Positions 18,105-25,830 of a stretch of 64,000 bases of DNA are shown piece by piece; within the stretch, counting starts at the first letter, position 1, and each line of letters starts with the position of its first letter. The translations under genes and the position numbers were made by a program. The stretch lies in the NCBI GenBank assembly GCA_945946665.1, contig CAMEWO010000011.1, positions 1-64,000 on the forward strand. Direction: 5' to 3'. The notes below the pieces were generated by a model. It saw only the letters and a list, made by a program, of their open reading frames with translations. It did not search any database and was not told the origin of the DNA. This DNA comes from an uncultured Eubacterium sp. Lineage in GTDB: Bacteria > Bacillota > Clostridia > Lachnospirales > Lachnospiraceae.

Positions 18105-18122
18105 TGTAATGTCCGTAGAGAG
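18105..18122 (+). repeat. 18-bp direct repeat, left copy
   Basis: The sequence tgtaatgtccgtagagag recurs unchanged at 20668-20685. The two copies bracket 2.56 kb holding the TPR-like, dinD-remnant, HTH-pseudogene, PemK and small RNA loci. Confidence 0.6.
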
Positions 18123-18248
18123 GCAGGTGTAAGTCATTCCGGACAGAATGTCAAATGCTTTTTGGTAGTGATTATATGATATGCAACTATCGAGACATAA
18201 TGATTTAAAAGAAAAAGTGGATTTTATTTTTGGTATGGAGGGGTAAAC

Positions 18249-18965
18249 ATGGCTATTACTGAAAGAGATGAAGAAAGAGTTGAATATGCTTTTGTTATGG
18301 CTTTTTTGCCAGACTTGCCGGAGAATGACGAAACAGCTGATAAAGCGTTGGAAGCATGGGCTCTGTTATGGGAGTTGATGGAAAGGGAAAACAATTTTTC
18401 TGACCAACTTGGGAGTAATGTTTTAGACTGGCAGATTGGGAATTGGGCGAATGATACAACTATGTTATTACAAAATACCAGACGGTATAGGGATGTAATA
18501 GCAGTTAATGAGCAGATTTTGAAGATTCAATGGTCAAGGAATGGTGATACGGATTTGTTTCACGAAAATGCAAAACGTGAGATTGCGGATACATATGCAG
18601 ATATGGGTGAAATAGAAAAAGCATATAAGTTATATGAAGGATATCTTGAGTCTGATCCCTTATGGGGCTGGGGTTGGATAGGATATTATCGTTTATTTAA
18701 GGATCAGAAAAATCCTCACTATATAGACATAATGAAGGATTTGTATTTTGACATTAAAGCGGGTAATAAATATCGTGATGCGGAAGATTTATATAGGGAA
18801 TTGTCAGATGAATTTGCTGAATTGGGAGAAAGCGATATATCAAATTATTTGAAAGAAGAATATGAACTGGAAGTGGATAGAAAAAGGAATGCCAATAGAG
18901 ATAGCCTTATGAAAAGTATAGAGAATTTAGAGAAGAAAATAGAGCTTAGATGCACAAAAAGATAA
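18249..18965 (+). CDS. TPR-like helical protein, unknown function
   Basis: A 238-residue protein with GGAGGGG eight bases before the ATG. It is helical and acidic; the segment ENAKREIADTYADMGEIEKAYKLYEGYLESDPLWGWGWIGYYRLF (in parts: IADTYADMGEIEKAYKLY and YLESDPLWGWGWIGYYRLF) has tetratricopeptide-like spacing, and the C-terminus is a charged coiled coil. No catalytic motif, signal or membrane segment. Such proteins usually act as interaction scaffolds. It lies inside the segment bracketed by the 18-bp repeats; a link to the neighbouring toxin-like genes is not supported by anything beyond position. Confidence 0.65.
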   Translation: MAITERDEERVEYAFVMAFLPDLPENDETADKALEAWALLWELMERENNFSDQLGSNVLDWQIGNWANDTTMLLQNTRRYRDVIAVNEQILKIQWSRNGDTDLFHENAKREIADTYADMGEIEKAYKLYEGYLESDPLWGWGWIGYYRLFKDQKNPHYIDIMKDLYFDIKAGNKYRDAEDLYRELSDEFAELGESDISNYLKEEYELEVDRKRNANRDSLMKSIENLEKKIELRCTKR

Positions 18966-19029
18966 ATTGCATAAAATATGTGATTACAATATCACGAAAA
19001 AATAATGGGTATTTAAAAGTGATACAGTA

Positions 19030-19203
19030 ATGTATGCATCATTCGATAGTATTCGTGCCACACTTGACTATGATTTCTCTCAAGAAAAAAATTCCTCATA
19101 TGAAGGATTGTCTATAGAAGAAGCTATTCGTCATTATAGATATAAATCGTATTATGACAAAATAAAGAATACAAATGAGAATGTGATAGATTCGCTGAGT
19201 TAA
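19030..19203 (+). CDS. Short ORF, 57 residues, possible gene fragment
   Basis: Frame from ATG 19030 to TAA 19201-19203 with protein-like composition: a middle part GLSIEEAIRHYRYKSYYDKI. No good ribosome site is visible upstream. It lies in the same frame as the dinD-like remnant that begins seven bases later, so it could be the altered front of that broken gene or an unrelated fragment. Not recognised. Confidence 0.35.
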   Translation: MYASFDSIRATLDYDFSQEKNSSYEGLSIEEAIRHYRYKSYYDKIKNTNENVIDSLS

Positions 19204-19209
19204 AAAAGA

Positions 19210-19380
19210 TTGATGATAAAAACAAATCATATTGCCGGCGTCAGCAAAATGGTCACATTGGGAAGTGGAGCAAATAGAGAAGTGGAGCAAATAGAGAAGT
19301 GGAGGATTATATGCTTACTCGTTATGCATGTTATCTTATTGCTGAAAATGGAGATCCGCGAAAGGAGATTATTATGGGAA
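19210..19380 (+). pseudogene. Fragment of a DinD-like gene, broken by a 17-bp tandem duplication
   Basis: One frame reads HIAGVSKMVTLGSGANREVE, and a second frame continues with DYMLTRYACYLIAENGDPRK; together these match the conserved centre of DNA-damage-inducible protein D (DinD/BRO-like). The shift of frame is explained by two and a half tandem copies of a 17-base unit (gaagtggagcaaataga) at 19262-19304: removing one or two units in the right combination joins GANREVE to DYMLTRYA directly. Both ends of the family are missing. This is a decayed piece, not a working gene. Confidence 0.7.
19262..19304 (+). repeat. 17-bp tandem repeat within dinD remnant
   Basis: Units at 19262-19278 and 19279-19295 are identical; nine bases of a third follow. 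Seventeen is not a multiple of three, so the duplication shifts the reading frame. Confidence 0.85.
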
Positions 19381-19394
19381 AAGAACATAGTCAT

Positions 19395-19590
19395 GATGTG
19401 GCTATATCGTATTGCCCGTTCAGGAGGGTTGCTTGCATTGGAGTATGAGGTGGGATTTATTCCTAAAGATATGCCATTGTGTAAGGAAATTTGTACTATG
19501 ATGCGGTTTGTAACGGATGGCACAGAACCGTATGGAAGCGGCATAAGGGATTACCGGCATCCTGCGAAATTTGTGTCAAGTTTTCATTGA
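19395..19590 (+). pseudogene. Unassigned protein-like fragment
   Basis: The frame ending at 19590 reads RIARSGGLLALEYEVGF, then a hydrophilic part with FVTDGTEPYGSG. The ARxxGLLALE...DGTEP spacing resembles the cytoplasmic loop of MotA-type proteins, but the match is short and the membrane helices are absent. It directly follows the dinD remnant in another frame, so two gene pieces appear fused here. Assignment is weak. Confidence 0.25.
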
Positions 19591-19632
19591 AAACTTGGCT
19601 TCGGTAAAGTTTTTTACCGAGGTTTATTTTTT
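19578..19632 (+). terminator. Double hairpin terminator
   Basis: AAGTTTTC/GAAAACTT at 19578-19596 is followed by CTTCGGTAA (19599-19607) pairing with TTACCGAGG (19614-19622), then a T-rich run. It corresponds in position to the terminator before HTH copy 1. Confidence 0.65.
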
Positions 19633-19651
19633 GTTTTTTTGTGACAAGTTG

Positions 19652-19699
19652 TTGACCATGTGTAATAAAAGATATATAATATATTTATGCAATGCATAA
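19652..19699 (+). promoter_or_regulatory. Promoter and palindromic operator of HTH copy 2
   Basis: TTGACC at 19652-19657 and TATAAT at 19675-19680 with 17-base spacing, then TTATGCAATGCATAA at 19685-19699, the same palindrome as at 17175-17189. The copy 1 protein could bind here. Confidence 0.75.
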
Positions 19700-19710
19700 A
19701 GAGGTGAGCT

Positions 19711-19908
19711 ATGGAAGCAAGAGAAGAATTGAAAAAATTAAGAGAAAGTACCGGTATGAATAGAAAAGAATTTTGTGAGTACTTTGAAATTCCTTATATG
19801 ACGGAAACAGATTGGGAATTGGGAAATAGAAGAGTTCCATAGTATCTTTTGCGGTTGATGGCATATAAGGTTGAAATGGAGAAGCTAGCTGATAAGAAGA
19901 GAGAATGA
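19711..19908 (+). pseudogene. HTH protein copy 2, interrupted by TAG
   Basis: Near-identical to the HTH gene at 17201-17398 in both the coding and upstream sequence. Where copy 1 has CCG CAG, this copy has CCA TAG, so translation stops after 43 residues (at 19840-19842); the frame then runs on to TGA at 19906-19908. The helix-turn-helix is before the stop, so the short product might still bind DNA, but the C-terminal helix is lost. It is followed after 80 bases by the PemK-like gene, which takes the place of the ORF6N gene of copy 1. Confidence 0.85.
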
Positions 19909-19988
19909 CAAGGAAGATAACGCAGCTGACAAATAATGTATTTGTAATTGTGCCACGGGCTGTGGCATAAATTGGAGGTATTGGCAAT

Positions 19989-20522
19989 ATGACACCAGAA
20001 GAAAAAGTAGTAATGACGAAGGCTCAGCGTATCAGTAGATGGAATGCGCAAAAATTGTATTATTCTACAGGTAAACAGTATCAGAGAAAATGGACTGTGA
20101 AGAGAGGAAAAGTATATTTTGTGGATTTAGGGGAGAATGTAGGTAGCGAGGAAAATAAACTTCGTCCTGTTGTTGTATTACAATCGGATGCATATAATTT
20201 CAAGTCACCGGTATTTACATGTGCTATTATTTCATCTAGTGCTTTGACAATTCCGGATATTCAAGTTCCGATTACTGGTACATATTCATATAAAGATGAG
20301 AATGGTGTAAATAAAATTTTAGTTGGAAGCGTGGATTTGGGACAGATAAAGACAGTTGGTAAAGAAAGAATAGTAAATAGTAAGATTTGTATGCTCAAGC
20401 AGGAGACACAAGAAATAGACAGAAAACTCTTGAATGCGCTTGGTTTATCTAGTATAATTAAGTCAAAGGAAAACACCATTAAATCATTACAAGGGAAAAT
20501 AGAATATATGAAAAAACAATAG
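19989..20522 (+). CDS. PemK/MazF-like toxin, type II or III family
   Basis: A 177-residue protein with TTGGAGG 11 bases before the ATG. After a basic N-terminal region of about 35 residues comes the MazF/PemK core: KRGKVYFVDLGENVGSE, NKLRPVVVLQ, CAIISS and the later VGSVDLGQIKTVGKERI. A C-terminal coiled coil (KENTIKSLQGKIEYMKKQ) is an addition to the core. Family members are RNases that cut mRNA. No protein antitoxin gene is directly attached: upstream is the truncated HTH copy 2 and downstream, starting 10 bases after the stop, is the promoter of a small hairpin RNA. The partner is therefore uncertain. Confidence 0.8.
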   Translation: MTPEEKVVMTKAQRISRWNAQKLYYSTGKQYQRKWTVKRGKVYFVDLGENVGSEENKLRPVVVLQSDAYNFKSPVFTCAIISSSALTIPDIQVPITGTYSYKDENGVNKILVGSVDLGQIKTVGKERIVNSKICMLKQETQEIDRKLLNALGLSSIIKSKENTIKSLQGKIEYMKKQ

Positions 20523-20532
20523 ATATTTTTCG

Positions 20533-20561
20533 TTGACTTTTCATATAATATAATGTAAAAT
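20533..20561 (+). promoter_or_regulatory. Sigma-A promoter of small RNA
   Basis: TTGACT at 20533-20538 and TAAAAT at 20556-20561 with an exact 17-base spacer, 10 bases after the PemK-like gene. Confidence 0.7.
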
Positions 20562-20567
20562 GCAATC

Positions 20568-20667
20568 TACAGATGTGGTCAATCTGGCGATTGATCGGTA
20601 AAATTGATTCAGTTATGGTGGATTTGGCGATCCATCGGTAGCTCCCACTTCGGTGGGAGTTTCTTTT
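20568..20667 (+). ncRNA. Small structured RNA with two covarying hairpin modules
   Basis: Between its own promoter and terminator lie two 25-base modules at 20576-20600 and 20616-20640, 40 bases apart. Each begins TGGT, forms an 8-bp stem around the loop TGGC, and ends ATCGGTA. The stem is GGTCAATC/GATTGATC in module 1 and GGTGGATT/GATCCATC in module 2: two base pairs differ on both sides with pairing kept, and a third changes to a G-T pair. This is direct covariation inside one molecule. There is no open frame. Size about 100 bases; start site inferred from the promoter. Not a family I recognise. Placement after a MazF-fold toxin recalls repeat-built type III antitoxins, though those normally lie upstream of the toxin. 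Confidence 0.7.
20642..20667 (+). terminator. Terminator of small RNA
   Basis: CTCCCAC, TTCG loop, GTGGGAG, then a T-rich run (TTTCTTTTT). Confidence 0.85.
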
Positions 20668-20685
20668 TGTAATGTCCGTAGAGAG
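20668..20685 (+). repeat. 18-bp direct repeat, right copy
   Basis: Identical to 18105-18122; lies directly after the T run of the small RNA terminator. Confidence 0.6.
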
Positions 20686-20726
20686 TCAAGGATAATGCCT
20701 GAATTCAAATATCTCATTAGCGGGTA

Positions 20727-20756
20727 GGCAGTCAGAGTGATGGCTGTCTATTTTTA
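20727..20756 (+). terminator. Terminator-like hairpin
   Basis: GGCAGTC at 20727-20733 pairs with GGCTGTC at 20742-20748 using two G-T pairs, then TATTTTT. Confidence 0.5.
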
Positions 20757-20897
20757 TGTTGAAATATAGTTATGTTTAGTTATATGGATGGAATCGAGAT
20801 GGTTTGATGTTAATATAAATTAGTGGACACGAAAAGTGCGACAGATCAAAAAACACTTATAGTGACAAAATGTTTTTGTGATAAGGAAGAGTGATTT

Positions 20898-21077
20898 ATG
20901 AAAAATATTTATGTAGAGGGTATCCAGGGATTAGGGAAAAGCACCTTGGTGAATTCTATTTCCAATTTATTTCCTGAATTACATGTATGCAGTATTTTTT
21001 ACCTCTTACACCGTATTATATACCACTTGGTTTCCAGCTATTTACATTTATGAAAAAATCATTATTATGTAAGATAA
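20898..21077 (+). pseudogene. Truncated P-loop ATPase or nucleotide kinase fragment
   Basis: Starts MKNIYVEGIQGLGKSTLVNS, a clear Walker A, with GGAAGAG 12 bases upstream. The frame stops after 59 residues (21075-21077), shortly before the LytTR gene. Kinases or ATPases with this N-terminus are several times longer, so the gene is cut, probably by a deletion at the island border. Confidence 0.6.
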
Positions 21078-21115
21078 CCGGTTGAGAAAACATTTACGGA
21101 CAGGGGGTGGATGTG

Positions 21116-21565
21116 TTGAAAATACGGATTGAGATGTCTGAGGGTGTTCAGGAAGAAGTGGTTATCCGATGCAGAGAGATAACACCAGAGATTATACGGC
21201 TGCAACAGCTTCTGTCTGGAAACTCTGACAGATCCAATCAGTTTTTAGTATATAAAGGAGACACAGAGTATTACCTGAATGTGAATGATATTATTTTTTT
21301 TGAAACAGAGGGGAACGCTGTTATGGCGCATACAAGGGATGATGTGTATGAAACCAGGCGCAAGCTTTACGAGTTGGAAGAACTTTTAGGCGGACGATTC
21401 CAAAGAATATCGAAATCAGCCATCGTAAATGTGGATAAGGTTTATTCAATTAAAAGAAATGTTACATCATCCAGTGCCATAGAATTTCAGGGAACCCATA
21501 AACAGATTTATGTTTCAAGAGCATATTACAAAGTCTTACGTGAAAAGTTAGAAGAAAAGAGGTAG
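21116..21565 (+). CDS. LytTR-family DNA-binding regulator
   Basis: A 149-residue protein without a receiver domain; the LytTR domain covers about residues 45-148, with FETEGNAVMAHT, RFQRISKSAIVNVDKV and the final YVSRAYYKVLREKL. Possible starts are GTG 21107, GTG 21113 and TTG 21116; the GGGGGTGG at 21103-21110 fits the TTG, which gives the usual MKIRIE beginning. Six bases separate it from a LiaF-like membrane protein gene. Stand-alone LytTR regulators commonly pair with a small membrane protein that controls them, so the two are likely one regulatory unit. Confidence 0.85.
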   Translation: MKIRIEMSEGVQEEVVIRCREITPEIIRLQQLLSGNSDRSNQFLVYKGDTEYYLNVNDIIFFETEGNAVMAHTRDDVYETRRKLYELEELLGGRFQRISKSAIVNVDKVYSIKRNVTSSSAIEFQGTHKQIYVSRAYYKVLREKLEEKR

Positions 21566-21571
21566 ATTGTT

Positions 21572-22297
21572 ATGCATAGTACAAAGAGAGTATTCTGGGG
21601 ATTATGTTTCATTGCCATTGCTGTAATGATTATTTTAAATCAGACAGGAGTGCTGGCTGTAACCTTAAGTGTTGGAAAGATTATTATTGGAATTTTAGCT
21701 CTGTTATTGTTTGTTGGAGGCATTTTAGACAGAGAGTTTGGAGGAATTTTTCTCTCTCTGGGAATACTTTGGATGGCCTTTGGAGAGATGATTGGATTGC
21801 CACATGTATCAGTCTGGGTTATTCTTTTAGTGGTTGCGTTATTGACTGTTGGATTTAATTCTATATTTCCCAAGAAGAATAAGCATTTCCATTGGGATAA
21901 GATAGAGGGCTATGACCCATCAAATCCTGTAAATGAGCATCAGACCGTTACAGATACTGAAGAAAACGGATATGTGTATTGCTCTAATCATTTTGGTGCA
22001 TTGGCAAAATATGTAAATTGCTCTGATTTCAAAGGGGCATCTGTAAAGAACAGCTTTGGTGAATTGAAGGTGTATTTTGACAGAGCTGATATTGTTACAA
22101 GCCCTGTTGATATCAACTTAAACAACAGCTTTGGCGAGCTTCAGGTATTCGTACCAAAAGACTGGAATGTGAAACTTAATGTAAGTGTTTTTGCCGGGGA
22201 TTGCAAGAATCAATATCATTCAGGGAATGAGAATGGACCAGTGGTTCGGATTTCTGGAAGTGTAAGCTTTGGAGAAATTCAGATTATCTATGTATAG
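21572..22297 (+). CDS. LiaF-like membrane protein
   Basis: A 241-residue protein. The N-terminal 100 residues hold four hydrophobic segments (from FWGLCFIAIAVMIILNQ, VGKIIIGILALLLFVGG, GGIFLSLGILWMAFGEM and VSVWVILLVVALLTVGF); the C-terminal part is a beta-rich domain with repeated SFGELKVYF, SFGELQVFV and SFGEIQIIYV strands, as in LiaF/DUF2154 proteins. It follows the LytTR gene directly and probably senses envelope state for it. Confidence 0.82.
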   Translation: MHSTKRVFWGLCFIAIAVMIILNQTGVLAVTLSVGKIIIGILALLLFVGGILDREFGGIFLSLGILWMAFGEMIGLPHVSVWVILLVVALLTVGFNSIFPKKNKHFHWDKIEGYDPSNPVNEHQTVTDTEENGYVYCSNHFGALAKYVNCSDFKGASVKNSFGELKVYFDRADIVTSPVDINLNNSFGELQVFVPKDWNVKLNVSVFAGDCKNQYHSGNENGPVVRISGSVSFGEIQIIYV

Positions 22298-22457
22298 AGT
22301 AAGATGTATTAAGATTAAATATGCCATCGTCAGGTGGATTTATATGGGAAAAATATGCAGAAATACATTGTAATTTGTTGAAAGAATGTAATAAATGTAG
22401 TAAATTAATTAGTAGATTAATTGTTTGTTACAAGAAGCACGGAGGGGGAAATCAAAT

Positions 22458-24554
22458 ATGGGATATGACGAGAAATTTTTTAAATCAAGTGCAAACAAAA
22501 AAGCAATGTATATGTGGATGTTCACAGCAATTATTCTGTCGGTGGCATATACAGTTGAGTTAATTAAAGGTGACAGAACGCCGCAGTATTACATAGTATT
22601 CATGATTTTGTGCTGGCTTCCGTTTCTTCTGGGAGTTGTGTTTTTACGGGTCAAAGGAATTGATACAACATGGTACAAGGAAACAGTTGCCATAGGGTAT
22701 GGTGTATTTTATGCATTTACGGTGTTAACATCAGATACTAATCTGACTTTTGCCTATATTTTTCCAGTAATATGTATGCTGATATTGTATAAGGACCGGG
22801 CGCTGTTTCTCAGAGTTTCCGGATTGAATGTTTTACTGATAGTTGCCAATTTTATATTAAGAACCATGAGAAGTCCGGGGAGCTTTACCACGGCAGACTT
22901 TGAGATTCAGTTAGGTGTTATCATACTGAGTTATATTGCTTATGTATTAGCTATTGACCATCTCTCTAAATCAGATGGTGCAATGCTGAATTCGGTAAAG
23001 GATAATCTTGACCATGTGGTTAAGACAATTGAACAGGTAAAGACAGCCAGTACATCTGTAGTAGATGGTGTTACAGTTGTCAGGGAACTTTCTGACGAAA
23101 ATATTGAAGGTGCTAATAATGTAGTGCGCAGTATGGAAGGACTTAACGCTAACAATATGGTGCTTTCCGATAAAACTAATTCTTCCCTGGATATGACTAA
23201 GACCATTGATATGCAGGTAAATAATGTGGCAGGACTGATTTCTGATGTGGTTACTTTGACGGATGGTTCTGTGGAACATGCAAGAACCAGCTTGTCTCAG
23301 TTGGAAGATGTGGTGAAATCCACTACTGAGATGGCGGAATTATTTGCTGATGTGGACAAGATTTTGAAGAACTTCAAAGATGAGTTTGAAATGGTAAAGA
23401 CAGAAATCGGTATGATTACCGGAATTACTTCCCAGACCAATCTCCTTGCTTTAAATGCTTCAATAGAAGCTGCAAGAGCTGGAGAAGCAGGCAAAGGATT
23501 TGCGGTGGTGGCAGATGAAATCCGTGATTTAAGTATGGGAACAAAGACCTCCTCTGACAGAATCATGGGAGCACTCAGCCATTTGGAAGAGACCTCTGGG
23601 AAGATGACAGAGTCTATTATTAAGACCATGGAACTGATTCGTCTGAATATGGAAAAGATTACCCAGGTTAACGAAAGCGTTACCAGAATTACGGAAGATT
23701 CAGCACAGATTGGTAATAATATACAGGTAATTGATTCTGCCATGAAGGAAGTTGAGAACTCAAATAAGAATCTGGTGGATAACATGAACCAGGTAGAAGA
23801 AGTTATGAAGCTTATGACAGAGGGCATTGAAGATGCTGACGGAACTACCAAGGTTATGAGAAGTAAGTACGAGGAGACTTACAATAGTGTCAATGATATC
23901 GAAAGAATTGTTGGTGGTCTGATTGAAGAACTGGGTGCCGGTGGTTTCATGGGTATCAAGGATATTACAGAAGGAATGTATGTCAATATTGTAGTGGACA
24001 ACAAGCAGACGGGAGATACTTATAGAACTGTGGTTTCCGATGTGATATCCAGTGGAATCGTAGTGGAAGCCCCTATGTACGAAGAAAAGCAGCTGGAAGT
24101 TATAAAGGGTAAGAATTATTACTTACAGGTTGTTGTAGATAATCAGGTATATAACTGGGATGAAGTACAGATTAGTGTGAGAAGAGACGGAAAATATAAG
24201 GTTATGGTGGAGGGCAATCCTGCAGTTATTAACCGTCGTAAGTACAAACGAATGCCTTTAACTCATGCATGTGATATATCTTCCGAGATGTCTGGCCAGA
24301 TTTATGAAGGAAAGATGGTAAACATCAGTGCCAACGGTTTTGCTTTCTCTACCAAAGCAGAGGATATTAAGAATGCCAAGGGCATGAAGGTTTCTTTGAA
24401 GGTTAAGGACTTCCCTGTATTGGGAGAACGTATGCTTGTCGGATATGTGATTCGAGTTTCAGATAATGAAGGCGAGTATATTGTAGGATGTCGTATGATG
24501 GAAGACAACAGCGATATCTACAATTATGTGGAAAAGAATTACAGAGGCCTGTAA
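22458..24554 (+). CDS. Methyl-accepting chemotaxis-type receptor fused to PilZ domain
   Basis: About 698 residues. Six hydrophobic helices fill the first 170 residues with no large extracellular sensor domain. A long coiled coil follows with the MCP signalling tip [19 protein letters not shown] and [15 protein letters not shown]. From about 500 a YcgR-like beta domain ([20 protein letters not shown]) precedes a PilZ domain beginning NRRKYKRMP and containing NISANGFAF, which together form the c-di-GMP-binding motif (RxxxR and D/NxSxxG). GGAGGGGG at 22441-22448 selects ATG 22458. It could couple c-di-GMP level to a chemotaxis-like CheA/CheW pathway; no che genes are in this window. Confidence 0.88.
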   Translation: MGYDEKFFKSSANKKAMYMWMFTAIILSVAYTVELIKGDRTPQYYIVFMILCWLPFLLGVVFLRVKGIDTTWYKETVAIGYGVFYAFTVLTSDTNLTFAYIFPVICMLILYKDRALFLRVSGLNVLLIVANFILRTMRSPGSFTTADFEIQLGVIILSYIAYVLAIDHLSKSDGAMLNSVKDNLDHVVKTIEQVKTASTSVVDGVTVVRELSDENIEGANNVVRSMEGLNANNMVLSDKTNSSLDMTKTIDMQVNNVAGLISDVVTLTDGSVEHARTSLSQLEDVVKSTTEMAELFADVDKILKNFKDEFEMVKTEIGMITGITSQTNLLALNASIEAARAGEAGKGFAVVADEIRDLSMGTKTSSDRIMGALSHLEETSGKMTESIIKTMELIRLNMEKITQVNESVTRITEDSAQIGNNIQVIDSAMKEVENSNKNLVDNMNQVEEVMKLMTEGIEDADGTTKVMRSKYEETYNSVNDIERIVGGLIEELGAGGFMGIKDITEGMYVNIVVDNKQTGDTYRTVVSDVISSGIVVEAPMYEEKQLEVIKGKNYYLQVVVDNQVYNWDEVQISVRRDGKYKVMVEGNPAVINRRKYKRMPLTHACDISSEMSGQIYEGKMVNISANGFAFSTKAEDIKNAKGMKVSLKVKDFPVLGERMLVGYVIRVSDNEGEYIVGCRMMEDNSDIYNYVEKNYRGL

Positions 24555-24627
24555 AGCATATTATAGCAAATGAATGATTTATCAGATTAAAATCAATGAA
24601 ATCAATCACTGATCAGGAGGAAAAAAT

Positions 24628-25806
24628 ATGCAGAGTTTCGTATATGAGACACCTACAAAGGTTTATTTTGGAAAAGACGAAGAATTGAAGGTGGGGAAAA
24701 TACTGGCTGAATATGCTCCACAAAAGGTGCTTATCCACTATGGCGGACAATCAGCTAAGAAAAGCGGTCTGTTAGACAGAGTTAAGAAAGCTCTGGATGA
24801 TGAGAACATAAAATATGTGGAATTAGGCGGAGTTGTGGCTAATCCGGAACTCTCTCTGGTTAGAAAGGGAATAGAACTCTGTCTATCAGAGGGCGTAGAT
24901 TTTATCCTGGCAGTTGGTGGCGGTTCAGTTATGGATTCAGCCAAGGATATTGCCAATGGTGCAGCTAATCCTGACATAGATGTATGGGATTTCTCTCTGG
25001 GAAAATGTATTCCAGAAAAAACACTTAAGAAAGGTGCAATTCTCACACTGTCAGCGGCAGGTTCAGAGATGTCAAATTCTTGTGTTATTACCAATGCAGA
25101 CACAGGAGATAAGAGAGGATATGGCTGTACATGTAACAGAATGAATTTTGCTATAGAAAACCCTGAACTGACATATACTGTAAGTCCATATCAGACAGCA
25201 TGTGGCGCAGTTGATATTGCTATGCATACAATTGAGAGATATTTCTGTGAAGGCGAGGATACATATCTTACAGATGCCATTGCAGAAGCTGTTATTAAAA
25301 GTGTAATGAAAGCAGGGAAGGACTGTCTTGCTGATCCATATGATTACGAAGCCAGAGCCAACATGATGTGGGCATCTTCTCTGGCGCATAACGGACTTAC
25401 CCAGTGTGGCAGGAAGTTTATGCTGGTGGTTCATCAGTTTGAGCATGAGGTGTCAGGCATGTATCCAGAGGTTGCTCATGGGGCAGGTCTTGCTGCTATA
25501 TGGTGCAGTTGGGCAAGATACGTATATAGTGCAAATATTCCAAGATGGCTCCAGTATTCCGCAAATGTATGGAATCTGGATGTTGATTATGAACATCCTG
25601 AAAAGACTATCGAAACTGCAATTAATATGCAGGAACAGTATTATAAATCGATTGGCATGCCAACAGATTTAAGAAGCTTAGGTGTAAAGGAGGAAGATTT
25701 AGAGAAACTGGCATTAAACTGCACCAGAAACAAGTCAAGAAATCTTCCGGGATATAAGACTTTAGAGTATGAGGATATTCTTAACATCTACAGAATGGCA
25801 TATTGA
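24628..25806 (+). CDS. Iron-containing alcohol dehydrogenase (butanol dehydrogenase-like)
   Basis: A 392-residue group III alcohol dehydrogenase. The Rossmann part has GGGSVMDSAKDIA; metal-binding His residues lie in AMHTIERYF, HQFEHEVSGMYPEVAHGAGLA. Size and motifs match NAD(P)H-dependent butanol dehydrogenase/YqhD-type enzymes that reduce aldehydes to alcohols in fermentation. CAGGAGG lies before the ATG. It stands between the receptor gene and the response-regulator gene; its substrate cannot be told from the sequence. Confidence 0.9.
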   Translation: MQSFVYETPTKVYFGKDEELKVGKILAEYAPQKVLIHYGGQSAKKSGLLDRVKKALDDENIKYVELGGVVANPELSLVRKGIELCLSEGVDFILAVGGGSVMDSAKDIANGAANPDIDVWDFSLGKCIPEKTLKKGAILTLSAAGSEMSNSCVITNADTGDKRGYGCTCNRMNFAIENPELTYTVSPYQTACGAVDIAMHTIERYFCEGEDTYLTDAIAEAVIKSVMKAGKDCLADPYDYEARANMMWASSLAHNGLTQCGRKFMLVVHQFEHEVSGMYPEVAHGAGLAAIWCSWARYVYSANIPRWLQYSANVWNLDVDYEHPEKTIETAINMQEQYYKSIGMPTDLRSLGVKEEDLEKLALNCTRNKSRNLPGYKTLEYEDILNIYRMAY

Positions 25807-25830
25807 TGAATAAGATTATCTGGAGGATAT

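Noticed and set aside
7082..19842. Recoding of TAG as an amino acid, since two genes have in-frame TAG
   Set aside because: TAG is used as the ordinary end of several intact genes here (for example the protease at 5453-5455 and the DUF262 gene at 16690-16692).
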